DNA from: Candidatus Scatomonas merdigallinarum
Lineage (GTDB): Bacteria > Bacillota > Clostridia > Lachnospirales > Lachnospiraceae
NCBI GenBank assembly: GCA_018716305.1
Contig: DVKB01000001.1
Location: 1 to 43,902, forward strand
DNA: 43,902 nucleotides
Reading direction: 5' to 3'
Position 1 is the stretch's first letter. Each line of letters starts with the position of its first letter. The notes under the pieces are model-generated. The model searched no databases and was not told the DNA's origin. It saw only the letters and a list, made by a program, of their open reading frames with translations. Positions 1-9,430 of this stretch are shown here, one piece after another. The position numbers and the translations under genes were made by a program.

Positions 1-218
1 TCCTCCGGAAACTGGTTAAAGCCCAGCACGCTTACATGGACGCATTTCTTCAGTTTGTCGTAGCTTTCTCCCTTTTTCAGCTGCCCGGTATAAATCCTGC
101 AGAGATAGAACAGAACCCTCTCCTTCCAGTAGCCGTACGCCATCATCTGCATCTCCAGATTCATACGGCTGCCGGCTGCGGAAAAAGGCCTTCGTACCCC
201 TGCATTCTCTGCACTCAT
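1..218 (-). pseudogene. Rpn/PD-(D/E)XK nuclease-family transposase fragment, cut by window edge
   Basis: An open minus-strand frame starts at an ATG at 218 and runs off the left edge with no stop. It is preceded in frame by a TGA five codons upstream. The readable part contains NLEMQ, then YWKERVLFYLCRIYTGQL, then KKGESYDKLKKCV. This is the order found in the middle of Rpn (recombination-promoting nuclease) proteins, where an IEIQ strand is followed by a helix ending YSGQL and then a YSxLKK segment. The usual N-terminal section with the first catalytic residues is absent, because only 18 residues precede the NLEMQ strand. The gene therefore looks 5'-truncated, a remnant of a mobile or defence-type nuclease. 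The continuation to the left is not visible, so a frameshifted rather than deleted gene is possible. The assignment is from motif resemblance only. Confidence 0.55.
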
Positions 219-409
219 TGTAAGATGCCGGCGTCAAAAGGTCAAGGCTTTCCCCTGGTCTGCCAAACGCTTTTCAATTTTAATAAATGGGTATCCGCGG
301 CGATCTGCCGCAAAGAAACATAGAACTGCTGTTCAGATACAGAATACCACATTCTGTGCCCGGATACAATCATCATTTGCCGTAAAAAATCAAACAGTCG
401 GTACAGCGC
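219..409. other. intergenic stretch without a convincing gene
   Basis: Between the Rpn-like fragment and the VanW terminator I see only a short 60-codon minus-strand frame (242-424) with no ribosome binding site and no recognisable motif. It overlaps the terminator hairpin, so it is not called. The stretch could hold the degraded 5' part of the Rpn-like gene. Confidence 0.4.
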
Positions 410-480
410 GCAAAAAAGAGGCAATCCCCTGGAGAATCCGGATTCTGAAATGTCAGGATTCTCCAGGGGGATTGCCTCTT
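410..480 (-). terminator. strong Rho-independent terminator of the VanW gene
   Basis: Arms 416-439 and 456-480 are complementary over 24 bp with a single-base bulge (four C against five G), around a 16-nt loop. On the minus strand the hairpin is followed by a run of six T (411-416). It lies 20 bp beyond the VanW stop codon. Confidence 0.9.
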
Positions 481-500
481 ATCCTTCTCTTGATTTTCTT

Positions 501-1967
501 TTAAGACACCGGTTTGTACTCGCTGTGGCAGACATACTCACTGTTTACCAGATTGCCGCTGGCATCGTAATAATCCCGGTAAGTATCGTACACCATATCA
601 CCTGTCTGCTCTACCCGGCAGTCTACGGTGAGATCGCTCTCCTTGGTGCCGATGATCTGTACTGTGATCACGTTGTTTTCAAAGCTCAAAGAGAGCTTGA
701 TGGGATAGGCGTGATTGTTTTTAAAGCGGAAATCCGGCTGATCCCAGTACACTGTAGCGTCCATGCCCCGGGGTACATAATTGACAATCATGGAATGATT
801 CTGCCGCTGCACCACTTCCAGATCCGTATACAGCAGAGCAGAGAATATGGTGGAGGATACCTGGCAGACTCCGCCGCCGGGCTCCTGGACTACTTCTCCG
901 TCCTGATAAACGTTCGCCATCTGGAAGCCCTGCTCCGGGGATGTCTCCCCGATGATCCCGTTGTAGGAAAAGGTTTCCCCCGGCAGAAGAATAATGCCGT
1001 TGCACATATTCACAGCCAGACTGATATTGGTCTTTTTCCCGCTGTCACCCGTCACGGAAGACTGGTAGGTTCCCAGAACATCCTTGAACAGATTGGCGTT
1101 CAGGGCCTCGGTGGTGATGCTGGGCTGCGTAATGGTCAGAGGCACCGTCACATCCGTGCCTTCCGCGGCGGCGTCATAAGCCGCCTGGGCCTGGGACGCG
1201 TCCAGGGAAAGACCTGTAGCGCTGGCGGTCACCGCGTAGTTATTGGCTGCGTCCAGTGAAGCGTTGACCGGATCTTTATAAATGCTGTCAGCGATCTGCT
1301 GGAAATCCGGAGTCTGCGGCTGCTGCTCCCTTGTAGGGCAGTCAATTTTTTCCTCCAGATTATGATTCTCCAGAGCTTCCTGCACCGCTGCGCGCAGCTG
1401 TTCCGGGTCAGGAGCCACACCGCTGGTACCTTTATGAATAATCAGTTCCGTATCCGTCGCTTCCCAGGTGGACTCCACAGCGCTGCCGTAATCCAGTATG
1501 CCGGAATCCGCGATAGCCTGATCCAGGGCCTCGCCGCTGTCCACAGTGGGAATTACCTCCAGATTTTTTCCGCCGCCTCCCAGCCGTGTCCGAAGCCAGT
1601 CCAGTCCTCTGGTGATCCATGACCCATGCCCGGTCTCATACGCTGCCCGGATTTCGTCTGAGGCATCCATCTTCAGGACAGAATAGATCGGAATCTGGAA
1701 ATCCTGCCCCTCCAGGGTTACGGTGACAGCCGCGTCCTGATAGTCTTCCACAAACTTCTGCTGGACAGCTTCTTCCGCCTCTTCTATAGTCAGGCCCTTC
1801 AGCCCCACGCCGTTGACAGATGTATTTTCCCAGATCCCCTGATCCTGCGCCACCTGACAGAGAACCAGATACGCCGCTGCCAGAAGAACCACGATACCTG
1901 CCGCGATCAGAATAATCAGGCGTTTTTTTGTTTTACCCGTTTCTTTATTACTCCCTTTGTCACTCAT
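501..1967 (-). CDS. VanW family protein with putative peptidoglycan-binding region
   Basis: A 488-aa single-pass membrane protein. Residues 1-15 are basic, 16-37 form a hydrophobic transmembrane segment, and the rest should be outside the cell. Residues about 45-290 resemble the two repeats of the putative peptidoglycan-binding region that usually precedes VanW. The VanW domain spans about 300-430 with its hallmark stretch LLPGETFSYN and the glycine-rich EPGGGVCQVSS. VanW was first noted in vancomycin-resistance clusters but is common in clostridia without resistance; its biochemical role is unknown. No vanA/B-type ligase or VanRS pair is nearby, so a housekeeping envelope role is inferred. 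The gene is monocistronic, with its own promoter (2019-2047) and terminator (410-480). No C-terminal G5 domain is present. Confidence 0.9.
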   Translation of the reverse strand: MSDKGSNKETGKTKKRLIILIAAGIVVLLAAAYLVLCQVAQDQGIWENTSVNGVGLKGLTIEEAEEAVQQKFVEDYQDAAVTVTLEGQDFQIPIYSVLKMDASDEIRAAYETGHGSWITRGLDWLRTRLGGGGKNLEVIPTVDSGEALDQAIADSGILDYGSAVESTWEATDTELIIHKGTSGVAPDPEQLRAAVQEALENHNLEEKIDCPTREQQPQTPDFQQIADSIYKDPVNASLDAANNYAVTASATGLSLDASQAQAAYDAAAEGTDVTVPLTITQPSITTEALNANLFKDVLGTYQSSVTGDSGKKTNISLAVNMCNGIILLPGETFSYNGIIGETSPEQGFQMANVYQDGEVVQEPGGGVCQVSSTIFSALLYTDLEVVQRQNHSMIVNYVPRGMDATVYWDQPDFRFKNNHAYPIKLSLSFENNVITVQIIGTKESDLTVDCRVEQTGDMVYDTYRDYYDASGNLVNSEYVCHSEYKPVS

Positions 1968-2018
1968 CTCATTACTTCCTCGCTGTTTCTGTTCCTGCGT
2001 TATTAAGCAACCAAATGT

Positions 2019-2047
2019 ATTCTATAGGTGTAGTAATAAAAAGTCAA
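2019..2047 (-). promoter_or_regulatory. sigma-A type promoter for the VanW gene
   Basis: Read on the minus strand: TTGACT (2042-2047), 17-bp spacer, TAGAAT (2019-2024). It matches the -35/-10 consensus at five and five of six positions and points at the VanW start 52 bp downstream. Confidence 0.75.
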
Positions 2048-2127
2048 GCCCTTCCGCGTGATTTCATGAAGCTTTCACGAAAAAATCATATAGTCGCCCA
2101 TTCACCTTCCGGCGGCATACAGGGCTG

Positions 2128-4392
2128 TCAGCCCAGATGCCAGATATCCCGGTTGTACTCGGCGATGGTGCGGTCTGAAGAGAAAAATCCCGCTTTGGCA
2201 ATGTTCACCAGAGCCTTCTCATTCCAGGCGTCCCGGTTCTCGTAATCCCTGTAAACCTGATCTCTTACTTTGATGTATTCCTCCAGATCCAGCAGCGTCA
2301 TAAACCAGTCTTTGGACACCAGCTCGTGGTGCAGCCTCTCCAGGCATACCGGGTCTCCCAGACGCATCACCTCCTCGCTGATGATAAAGTCCACCAGTTC
2401 CCGGATCTGCGGGTCATTTTCATAGTAACGGCGGGGATTGTATCCCTTTTCATCGTAAAGCCGGATGACTTCCGCCGGCTTTTTGCCGAAAATATAAATA
2501 TTATCCTCCCCTACCAGATCCCGAATTTCCACATTGGCTCCGTCCTCTGTGCCCAGAGTCACCGCTCCGTTCAGCATAAATTTCATATTTCCGGTGCCGG
2601 AGGCTTCCTTGGAGGCCAGGGAGATCTGCTGCGAAATATCCGCCGCCGGAATCAGTTTGGAAGCCCTGGTCACATTGTAATTTTCCACCATAGCTACCCG
2701 GAACCAGGGGCTTACCTCCGGATCTGCCTCCAGCAGCTGCTGCAGACAGAGGATCAGATGGATGATATCCTTGGCGATGGTGTAGGCGGGAGCCGCCTTG
2801 CCTCCGAAAAGCACAGTAACCGGTCTCTGCGGTTTTTTTCCGTTTTTGATTTCCAGGTATTTATGGATCACATACAGGGCGTTCAGCTGCTGCCGCTTGT
2901 ACTCGTGGAGCCGCTTGATCTGAATATCAAAAATAGAATCCGGAGAAACCGACAGATTCTGTGTTTCATACAGGTAACGGCACAGTTTCTTTTTGTTGTC
3001 CCGTTTGATTTTCTCCAGCTGATCCAGAACCTTTTTATCTTTCCGGTATTCCAGCAGACGCTCCAGCTGGGAGGAATCCTTCCATACGTCTTTTCCCGCC
3101 AGTCTCTCCACCAGGGCGGCCAGCTGGGGATTGCAGTATTTCAGCCAGCGGCGGAAGGTAATGCCGTTGGTCTTATTGTTAAATTTTTCCGGATAAATAT
3201 CATAGAAAGGCTTCAGCTCGGAATTTTTCAGGATTTCCGTGTGAAGGGCCGCCACTCCGTTGACAGAAAATCCGTAATGGATATCCATATGAGCCATATG
3301 GACTCTCTGGGTCTCGTCAATGATCTGCACCCTGGGATCCGAATACCTGGCCTTTACTCTGGCATCCAATTCCCGGATGATTGGCAGCAGATGGGGTACC
3401 ACCTGTTCCAGATAGGAGATCTGCCATTTTTCCAGAGCCTCCGCCAGGATCGTATGGTTGGTGTAAGCGCAGGTCTTTTCCACCACCCGGATGGCTTCAT
3501 CCATGGTGAAGCCCCTCTCCTGAAGCAGACGGATCAATTCCGGAATGACCAGAGAAGGATGCGTGTCATTGATCTGGATCACCACATAGTCGTTGAGGCG
3601 ATGGAGATCCAGGCCTTTCTCCTGGCATTCTTTCAGGATCAGCTGGGCGGCGTTGCTGACCATAAAATACTGCTGATAAATTCTAAGGAGCTGTCCCTGC
3701 ACATCGCTGTCGTCCGGATACAGAAACAGCGTCAGGTTTTTGCGGATATTTTCCTTCTGGAAATTGATATTCTCATTCCCAACCATGGTCTCGTCCACAG
3801 TATCCAGGTCGAACAGATGCAGGCGGTTGCAGCCGTTCTCATAGCCTGGCACCACAATATCATACAGCTCGGACCGCAGGGTAAAATGTTTAAAGGGCAC
3901 CCGGAAAGACTCCGGCTGTTTCTCCAGCCAGCTTCTCTGGGATATCCAGGGGTTTTTCACTTCCTTTTGTTTGTTGTGGAAAAATTCCTGGCGGAACAGC
4001 CCAAAATGGTAATTCAGGCCTACCCCGTCTCCGGGCAGTCCCAGGGTGGCGATGGAATCCAGGAAGCAGGCTGCCAGCCTTCCCAGGCCTCCATTTCCCA
4101 GGGACGGCTCCAGCTCCATCTCCTCGATCTCGGAGAGGCTGATCTTGTGTTTTTCCAGCGTTTCCTCCACCTGGCCGTACAGCCCCAGGTTAATGAGATT
4201 GTTGGACAGCAGTTTTCCAATCAGAAATTCCGCCGAAATATAGTACAGTTTTTTCTTTCCCTGGATCCTGGGACGGCTGTTCAGTTCTTCTTTTGTAATC
4301 TCCATCAAAGCGTCAAAGATCTCTATCTTTGTACAGTTGTCGATGCCCCGGCCAAACCGTTCCTTCAGCAAACGCTCTAATCTTTCTTCCAT
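2128..4392 (-). CDS. glgP: glycogen/maltodextrin phosphorylase
   Basis: A 754-aa GT35 phosphorylase that releases glucose-1-phosphate from alpha-1,4-glucan ends using a pyridoxal phosphate cofactor. Family hallmarks are [16 protein letters not shown] near residue 100, the [13 protein letters not shown] segment, and the PLP-lysine signature [14 protein letters not shown] with lysine at about residue 604. The length is typical of clostridial enzymes and a little shorter than E. coli GlgP/MalP. The start has a good AAGGAGG site. It is the last gene of malQ-lacI-glgP, 13 bp after the regulator, so it most likely works with MalQ in maltodextrin or stored glycogen breakdown. Repression through the double operator at 6961-6986 is inferred. 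Whether the preferred substrate is glycogen or maltodextrin cannot be told from the sequence. Confidence 0.95.
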   Translation of the reverse strand: MEERLERLLKERFGRGIDNCTKIEIFDALMEITKEELNSRPRIQGKKKLYYISAEFLIGKLLSNNLINLGLYGQVEETLEKHKISLSEIEEMELEPSLGNGGLGRLAACFLDSIATLGLPGDGVGLNYHFGLFRQEFFHNKQKEVKNPWISQRSWLEKQPESFRVPFKHFTLRSELYDIVVPGYENGCNRLHLFDLDTVDETMVGNENINFQKENIRKNLTLFLYPDDSDVQGQLLRIYQQYFMVSNAAQLILKECQEKGLDLHRLNDYVVIQINDTHPSLVIPELIRLLQERGFTMDEAIRVVEKTCAYTNHTILAEALEKWQISYLEQVVPHLLPIIRELDARVKARYSDPRVQIIDETQRVHMAHMDIHYGFSVNGVAALHTEILKNSELKPFYDIYPEKFNNKTNGITFRRWLKYCNPQLAALVERLAGKDVWKDSSQLERLLEYRKDKKVLDQLEKIKRDNKKKLCRYLYETQNLSVSPDSIFDIQIKRLHEYKRQQLNALYVIHKYLEIKNGKKPQRPVTVLFGGKAAPAYTIAKDIIHLILCLQQLLEADPEVSPWFRVAMVENYNVTRASKLIPAADISQQISLASKEASGTGNMKFMLNGAVTLGTEDGANVEIRDLVGEDNIYIFGKKPAEVIRLYDEKGYNPRRYYENDPQIRELVDFIISEEVMRLGDPVCLERLHHELVSKDWFMTLLDLEEYIKVRDQVYRDYENRDAWNEKALVNIAKAGFFSSDRTIAEYNRDIWHLG

Positions 4393-4405
4393 GATTAAAT
4401 CCTCC

Positions 4406-5437
4406 TTACTGATATTGGGAAGTGGATTCCCGAACTATAAGATTTCCTTCAAAAATCATTTCTTCCCGGATTTCCTTTTTCTCTATTCTGCGAAACAGCT
4501 GACTCACTGTGGCGCGGCCGATCTCCTTGGCCGGCTGCTCCAGGGTGGTCAGGCTGGGAATATAATATTTTCCCGCGTCCAGACCGTCAAAGCCCGCCAC
4601 GGAACACTCTTCCGGGATCCGGATCCCGGCGTCCTTCAAAGCTCTGCAGGCTCCCAGGGCCAAAGTATCCGAGGTGGCGTACAGGGCGGAAAATTCTTTC
4701 CTCCTCTCCAGCAGTCTCCGGGTCATCCGGTAGCCGGAGGCAAAATTATATTTATCTCTGCCGGGTTCCATGCAGACCACCAGCTCTCTCTCATAGGGAA
4801 TCCCGTGGCTGGCCAGAGCGGTCCGGTACCCGTCAAACCGCAACCGCCCGATGCTCTCATCATCCGGAGCCGCCGTGAGAATCGCGATCTTACTGTGTCC
4901 CAGCCGGCAAAGGTAATCTACCATACGGAAGCTTTCCTTTTCATTGTCCACGGAAATACTCCCTCCCCCGCAGGACGGAAGGCCGCTTCTTCTCTGGCTG
5001 GTACTCATGACAAACGGCACGGTGAGCCGCCGGAGGCTTTCCTGGGGATGGTCAAATTTACCGCCCAGAAAGATAATTCCCTGCAGCTTCTTTTCCTTTA
5101 CCAGTTCCAGAGCCAGATCCACCTCATCCTCATTTTCCTCCACCCGCTGCAGAATGCAGGAATATTTTCTGTCATGGATTTCTTTCTCTATGACATCGAT
5201 AATGTCCTGAAAAAACATGTTGTCCATGCCTTTCACCAGCAGGGCTACCGCCCGGGATTCCAGACGTTTCAGATTTCTGGCACTGTTGTTGGGCACGTAG
5301 CCGGACCGGGCAATCACCTCCAGGATTTTTTCTCTGGTTTTCTGATTGATATCCCTGTGTCCGTTCATCGCCCGTGAAACCGTGCTGACGCTGACCCCGC
5401 ATTCCTTGGCTATGTCTTTGATTGTGACCGCGTCCAA
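4406..5437 (-). CDS. LacI family transcriptional regulator of the maltodextrin operon
   Basis: A 343-aa regulator. Residues 4-26 form the LacI helix-turn-helix ([20 protein letters not shown]), followed by the hinge helix with NNSARNLKR near 51-59 that inserts into the central CpG of operators. A periplasmic-binding-protein-like effector domain fills residues 60-340 (for example [18 protein letters not shown] and [12 protein letters not shown]). It lies between malQ (21 bp upstream) and glgP (13 bp downstream), so it is part of the operon it probably controls. By analogy with MalR-type regulators a maltodextrin or related sugar would be the inducer; this is inferred from context. The likely target is the tandem palindromic site at the malQ promoter, making the gene autoregulated. 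Confidence 0.9.
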   Translation of the reverse strand: MDAVTIKDIAKECGVSVSTVSRAMNGHRDINQKTREKILEVIARSGYVPNNSARNLKRLESRAVALLVKGMDNMFFQDIIDVIEKEIHDRKYSCILQRVEENEDEVDLALELVKEKKLQGIIFLGGKFDHPQESLRRLTVPFVMSTSQRRSGLPSCGGGSISVDNEKESFRMVDYLCRLGHSKIAILTAAPDDESIGRLRFDGYRTALASHGIPYERELVVCMEPGRDKYNFASGYRMTRRLLERRKEFSALYATSDTLALGACRALKDAGIRIPEECSVAGFDGLDAGKYYIPSLTTLEQPAKEIGRATVSQLFRRIEKKEIREEMIFEGNLIVRESTSQYQ

Positions 5438-5458
5438 AGCAAATATGCGCCTCCCTTC

Positions 5459-6934
5459 TCAGAGTCTCCCGTACAGTTTCGTCATATTCCGTATCTTTTC
5501 CGCCAGTTCATCGGTGCATTCTTCCGGAAGCATCCGCCATTTCCAGTTTTTTCCCAGGGTAGAAGGCTCATTGAAACGGGCTTCCGTACCCAGGCCCAGA
5601 TAATCCTGCATGGGTACCACCGCCAGATCCGCCACGCTGCTGTGAGCCATGCGGATGAAATCCCAGGGAATCTCCTCCGGCAGGCTCCTGGCGTTATTCA
5701 TATAGCGGACGGAAAATTCCCGGTCAGACCGGCTCATGGCCTGGTACCAGCCGGCCAGGGTGTCGTTGTCATGGGTTCCTGTGTAGACCACGCAGTTGTG
5801 ACGGTAATTGTGGGGCAGGTAATCACTGTCCTCTCTGGAATCAAAGGCAAACTCCAGCACCTTCATGCCCGGATATCCGCTGTCCCGCAGAAGCCGGTGC
5901 ACATTCTCCGTGAGAAATCCCAGATCCTCGGCAATAATGGGCAGATCTCCCAGCTTCTGCTTCAGGGTCTGGAAGAATCGGATTCCCGGCCCCGGCTCCC
6001 AGTGCCCGAACTCCGCGGTCTTGTCTCCGTAAGGAATGGAATAATAGGATTCAAAGCCCCGGAAATGATCGATCCGCACCACATCATACAGCCTGAAACA
6101 GTACTGGATCCGTTTCATCCACCAGGCATACTCTGTCTCCTCATGGTAGGGCCAGCGGTAAAGCGGATTTCCCCAGAGCTGGCCCGTAGCCGCAAAAGCG
6201 TCCGGCGGACAGCCCGCCACCGCCAGCGGTTCCCCCTCCTCACTGAACTGGAACAGTTCCGGATTGGCCCAGGCATCCGCGCTGTCCAGGGCCACATAGA
6301 TGGGAATATCCCCGATGACGCGGATCCCCCGGTCATTGGCATACTGTTTCAGCTTTTTCCACTGCCGGTCAAAGCAGTACTGCTGGAACCGGTAAAATCG
6401 GATTTCCTCCTCCAGTTCCGCCGCAGCTTGTTCCAGTGCCTCCGGATGCCGCTTTTTCAGCGCTTCCGGCCATTTCAGCCAGGAATTCTGCGCCTGCGAG
6501 CCCTTGACGGCCATGTACAGGCAATAGTCTTCCAGCCAGAAAGCGTTTTCTTCGCCGAATCTCCGGTACCCCTCATCTTCCTGAAATCTGGAAAACGCTT
6601 TCCTCAGAACTTTAAAACGTGTCTCATAAACGCGGCCGTAATCTACCGATCGGGGATTTTCCCCGCAGTCCGCCTCCCGGCACTCCTCCTCTGTCAGAAG
6701 CCCTTCCTCTTTCAGTGTGTCCAGATCGATATAATAGGGATTCCCGGCAAAAGTAGAAAAAGACTGATAGGGAGAATCCCCGTAGCCCGTAGGCCCAAGA
6801 GGCAGGATCTGCCAGTTCTTCTGGCCCGCCTTTGCCAGCCAGTCCACGAATTCATAGGCTTTTCCGGAAAAACCGCCGATCCCATACCCCTGGGGCAGGG
6901 CGGATATCGGAAGTAAAATGCCGCTCTCTCTCAT
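5459..6934 (-). CDS. malQ: 4-alpha-glucanotransferase (amylomaltase, disproportionating enzyme)
   Basis: A 491-aa GH77 enzyme that transfers alpha-1,4-glucan segments between maltodextrins, creating longer chains for phosphorylase and releasing glucose. Visible motifs are the N-terminal SGILLPISALPQGYGIG, YGDSPYQSFSTFAGNP, the nucleophile region VVRIDHFRGF, the acid/base region IAEDLG, and the third-acid region YTGTHDNDT. The start is the ATG at 6934, preceded by AAGGAGAAC. It is the first gene of the malQ-lacI-glgP operon. A leader of about 55 nt contains the operator. The pairing with GlgP is the standard bacterial arrangement for turning maltodextrin into glucose and glucose-1-phosphate; the glucokinase for the freed glucose lies elsewhere in this window (20409-21347). 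Confidence 0.96.
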   Translation of the reverse strand: MRESGILLPISALPQGYGIGGFSGKAYEFVDWLAKAGQKNWQILPLGPTGYGDSPYQSFSTFAGNPYYIDLDTLKEEGLLTEEECREADCGENPRSVDYGRVYETRFKVLRKAFSRFQEDEGYRRFGEENAFWLEDYCLYMAVKGSQAQNSWLKWPEALKKRHPEALEQAAAELEEEIRFYRFQQYCFDRQWKKLKQYANDRGIRVIGDIPIYVALDSADAWANPELFQFSEEGEPLAVAGCPPDAFAATGQLWGNPLYRWPYHEETEYAWWMKRIQYCFRLYDVVRIDHFRGFESYYSIPYGDKTAEFGHWEPGPGIRFFQTLKQKLGDLPIIAEDLGFLTENVHRLLRDSGYPGMKVLEFAFDSREDSDYLPHNYRHNCVVYTGTHDNDTLAGWYQAMSRSDREFSVRYMNNARSLPEEIPWDFIRMAHSSVADLAVVPMQDYLGLGTEARFNEPSTLGKNWKWRMLPEECTDELAEKIRNMTKLYGRL

Positions 6935-6960
6935 GATTGTTCTCCTTCATCGCGTATTGT

Positions 6961-6986
6961 CGGAAACGTTATCGGTAACGTTTCCG
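6961..6986 (-). promoter_or_regulatory. tandem LacI/CcpA-type operator of the malQ operon
   Basis: Arms of 11 bp (6961-6971 and 6976-6986) form a perfect inverted repeat around a 4-bp spacer. Each half is itself a near-palindrome with a central AACGTT, the CpG-centred core bound by LacI-family proteins. The site lies directly downstream of the -10 box, at about +3 to +28, a position suited to repression. The left copy also resembles a CcpA cre site with two mismatches. Confidence 0.8.
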
Positions 6987-6995
6987 GTCATCTTC

Positions 6996-7024
6996 AACAT
7001 ATCACATTCTTTTCAAAAGATCAA
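6996..7024 (-). promoter_or_regulatory. promoter of the malQ-lacI-glgP operon
   Basis: Minus-strand TTGATC (7019-7024), 17-bp spacer, TATGTT (6996-7001). The predicted start near 6989 is immediately followed by the operator. Confidence 0.7.
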
Positions 7025-7035
7025 TATCCTTGCGC

Positions 7036-7064
7036 AAAAAAGAGGCTGTCTCCAGCCTCTTTTT
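7036..7064 (-). terminator. Rho-independent terminator of the pst-pho operon
   Basis: Arms 7037-7047 and 7054-7064 pair over 11 bp with a 6-nt loop. On the minus strand the stem is followed by six T. It sits 7 bp after the phoR stop and separates the phosphate operon from the malQ promoter. Confidence 0.9.
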
Positions 7065-7070
7065 GTATTT

Positions 7071-8753
7071 CTATTTTGCCTGATTTAAGTCCCCGGGAAA
7101 ACGGATCTCAATCCTGGTGCCCGCCCCCGGGGTACTGTCCACCTGGATTTTTCCATGATGGAGAAGCGCTCCGTGCTTTACAATGGAAAGGCCCAGTCCT
7201 GTGCCTCCTGTTTCCTTGGAATGGCTCTTGTCCACCCGGTAAAATCTTTCAAAAATTCTCTCCTGATCCTCCGGAGCGATGCCGATGCCGGTATCTTCCA
7301 CCGCCAGCACCGGATCTCCCTGGTCCACCTTCAGGCTCAGTTTTACGCTGCCGCCCTTTTTATTGTACTTGATGGCGTTATCGCAGAGGTTGTAAACCAT
7401 CTCATAGAGAACCTGACGCACTCCATCCATGGGACACGTTTCCCCCTCAAAGGTAAACTGAATTCCCCTGTCTTTGGCGCACATATCCAGATGTTTTTTT
7501 ACCTCTCCGCAGATCTCGCGCAGATCTGTGGTCTCTGTGGGCATGCTTCCGTCCGCCTCATCCAGCCGTGACAGACGGATGATATCCTCCACCAGATTGG
7601 ACAGACGGCTGGCCTCCGCGTGAATCCGTCCGGCAAAGTTGCTGATATCCTCCTGACGCACCATGCCGTGCTCAATGATTTCCGCGTAGCCGGAAATAGA
7701 CATCAGCGGGGTTTTCAGCTCATGGGACACATTGGCGGAAAATTCCCGGCGGATTTTTTCCGCCTCCTGCTTCTCCGTCACATCCAGAACCAGAATTACA
7801 GCTCCGGAAATTGCTTCAGACACCCGGACAGGATTGGCCAGGAGCTGATAGTACCGGTCTCCCAGTTCCAGAAGCTTCTCGCTTTCCTTGCCGGCCAGAG
7901 CCTCCTCCAGAGCCTCCTTCAGCACCTGATTGCGGTTGACGGTAATGATATCATGATTGACGCACTCTTCCTGAGTTACCCCGAACAGCCTCTGCGCGGA
8001 CCGGTTAATGGCCAGCACAGCCGTCCGGTTGGTGACGATCAGCCCGTCCTTCATGTTTTCCGTAATCGCCATGTATTCTTCCTGATTCTGCTGCAGCTTT
8101 TCCATCTGATCCTCAATCTGCCGGTTCTGCCGGCTGATCCGCCCCAGCAGAGGACTGATCTCCTCGTAGGTATTTCCGTTTTCCGCCGGATGCTCCAGAT
8201 CCAGCTGATTGATGGGTTTTACAATACGATTGGTCATCCTTCCCGCGAAAATCAGGGAGACAATCACCAACGCCGCGATGAGAGCCGCGGCGATTCCCAG
8301 CCCTGAAAATACCGTAGCCCACACGCTGTCCGCTGTATTGGACACCCGGATAACCATGCCGTTGTCCAGCCGCAGAGCGTAATAATACGTACTTTCCGAA
8401 AAGGTAGCGGAAGAGCGGCTGTCCGATCCCTCGCCGGTCTCCAGCGCCTCCTGAAACTCCTTACGCTGCCCGTGATTCTCCATCTGATCCGCGGACTCCT
8501 CGGACTCAAACACCACAGTGCCGTCCTCATCGATCAGGGTAATGCGGCTGTCGGAAATTCCCGCGATGGCGGGGGTCAGAAATTCTGTTCCGGCCTGATC
8601 CAGGGAGGCTTTCAGATATTCACACTCGTCCTCCACCGCTGTGCGCATTTCCTCATAGGTCCGGTTGTACATAACCAGACTCATGGCCAGAAATGTCAGC
8701 ACGATAGCAATCACTGTCAGCAGCGCTGTATTTTTGAAAATTCGTTTTCTCAC
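7071..8753 (-). CDS. phoR: phosphate-sensing histidine kinase PhoR
   Basis: A 560-aa membrane histidine kinase. A transmembrane helix lies near residues 9-31, an extracellular sensor stretch at about 32-145, a second helix at about 147-170, then a HAMP-like linker and a PAS domain (about 225-325). The HisKA box SANVSHELKTPL has the phosphoacceptor at His344. The ATPase domain follows, with an N box (YNLCDNAIKYN), a G1 box (VEDTGIGI) and a G2 box (GGTGLGLSIVKHG). It should autophosphorylate when phosphate is scarce and pass the phosphate to PhoB encoded 5 bp upstream. Its position at the end of pstSCAB-phoU-phoB is a common clostridial order and supports the Pho assignment over other kinases of the same architecture. 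Transcription stops at the hairpin 7036-7064. Confidence 0.92.
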   Translation of the reverse strand: MRKRIFKNTALLTVIAIVLTFLAMSLVMYNRTYEEMRTAVEDECEYLKASLDQAGTEFLTPAIAGISDSRITLIDEDGTVVFESEESADQMENHGQRKEFQEALETGEGSDSRSSATFSESTYYYALRLDNGMVIRVSNTADSVWATVFSGLGIAAALIAALVIVSLIFAGRMTNRIVKPINQLDLEHPAENGNTYEEISPLLGRISRQNRQIEDQMEKLQQNQEEYMAITENMKDGLIVTNRTAVLAINRSAQRLFGVTQEECVNHDIITVNRNQVLKEALEEALAGKESEKLLELGDRYYQLLANPVRVSEAISGAVILVLDVTEKQEAEKIRREFSANVSHELKTPLMSISGYAEIIEHGMVRQEDISNFAGRIHAEASRLSNLVEDIIRLSRLDEADGSMPTETTDLREICGEVKKHLDMCAKDRGIQFTFEGETCPMDGVRQVLYEMVYNLCDNAIKYNKKGGSVKLSLKVDQGDPVLAVEDTGIGIAPEDQERIFERFYRVDKSHSKETGGTGLGLSIVKHGALLHHGKIQVDSTPGAGTRIEIRFPGDLNQAK

Positions 8754-8758
8754 AGTCG

Positions 8759-9430
8759 TTACCCTCCGATCCGGTAGCCAACGCCCCGGACTGTTTCTAT
8801 AAGTTCACCGCAGCCTCCCAGTTTCTGCCTTAAGGTACGGATATGGACATCCACGGTTCTGGTCTCTCCGTCAAAATCATATCCCCAGACATGGCCCAGC
8901 AGTCTGTCTCTGGACAGCACGATCCCTTGATTCTCCATAAGGTATTTTAATAATTCAAATTCCTTTAAGGTAAGCGTGACTTTTCTGCCGGCTGCCAGCA
9001 CCTGATGCTGCTGCACTAATACCTGAAGCTCCCCGATCTGCAGGGTAGCGTTCTCCTTGTCTTCTTTGCCGGTTCTGCGGAGCACCGCTCTGACCCGGGC
9101 AATAAATTCCATCATGCCGAAGGGCTTGGTAATATAATCGTCCGCGCCGCAGTTCAGGCCTTTGACCTTATCATACTCCGCCCCCTTGGCTGTCACCATG
9201 ATTACCGGAATATCTCTGGTCACCTCAGAACTTTTCAGTTTCTGAAGAATCGCAAGACCGTCCTCCTCCGGAAGCATGATGTCAAGCAGAATCAGAGAGG
9301 CGGGATGCTCTGACAGAGCCTTAAAGAGCTGACTGCCCGTCTCCACTCCCTTGGCGGACAGACCGCTGGATTCCAGGGTATATACGATCAGCTCTCTGAT
9401 ATTCCTCTCATCTTCAACACAATAAATCAT
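8759..9430 (-). CDS. phoB: phosphate regulon response regulator PhoB/PhoP type
   Basis: A 223-aa OmpR-family regulator. The receiver domain (1-115) has the acidic pair ED at 6-7, phosphoacceptor Asp50 (LILLDIMLP), the conserved Thr-Ala (MVTAKG) and Lys (YITKPFG). The C-terminal winged helix (about 125-223) shows LTLKEFELLKYLM, SRDRLLGHVWGYD and RTVDVHIRTLRQKL. I place the start at 9430 rather than an upstream in-frame codon at 9478, because MIYCVEDE begins the receiver fold and is preceded by GAGAGG. This start overlaps the phoU stop as ATGA, indicating translational coupling. It should bind the repeated TTTTACA boxes upstream of pstS. Confidence 0.93.
   Translation of the reverse strand: MIYCVEDERNIRELIVYTLESSGLSAKGVETGSQLFKALSEHPASLILLDIMLPEEDGLAILQKLKSSEVTRDIPVIMVTAKGAEYDKVKGLNCGADDYITKPFGMMEFIARVRAVLRRTGKEDKENATLQIGELQVLVQQHQVLAAGRKVTLTLKEFELLKYLMENQGIVLSRDRLLGHVWGYDFDGETRTVDVHIRTLRQKLGGCGELIETVRGVGYRIGG

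Noticed and set aside
450-1259. 269-codon plus-strand frame inside the VanW gene
   Set aside because: Antisense shadow; it begins inside the VanW terminator hairpin and shows no motif.
501-1967. VanW as evidence of a vancomycin-resistance cluster
   Set aside because: No ligase, dehydrogenase, dipeptidase or VanRS genes are nearby, and VanW proteins are common in susceptible clostridia.
2062-2084. Imperfect inverted repeat downstream of glgP as a terminator
   Set aside because: Only five outer pairs are complementary and no T tract follows on the minus strand, so it is not supported as a terminator.
2326-4380. Long 684-codon plus-strand open frame opposite glgP
   Set aside because: It is the antisense shadow of the phosphorylase gene, has no ribosome site and no recognisable domain, and the opposite strand matches GT35 throughout.
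5642-6916. 424-codon plus-strand frame opposite malQ
   Set aside because: Antisense of a clear GH77 enzyme with no ribosome binding site.
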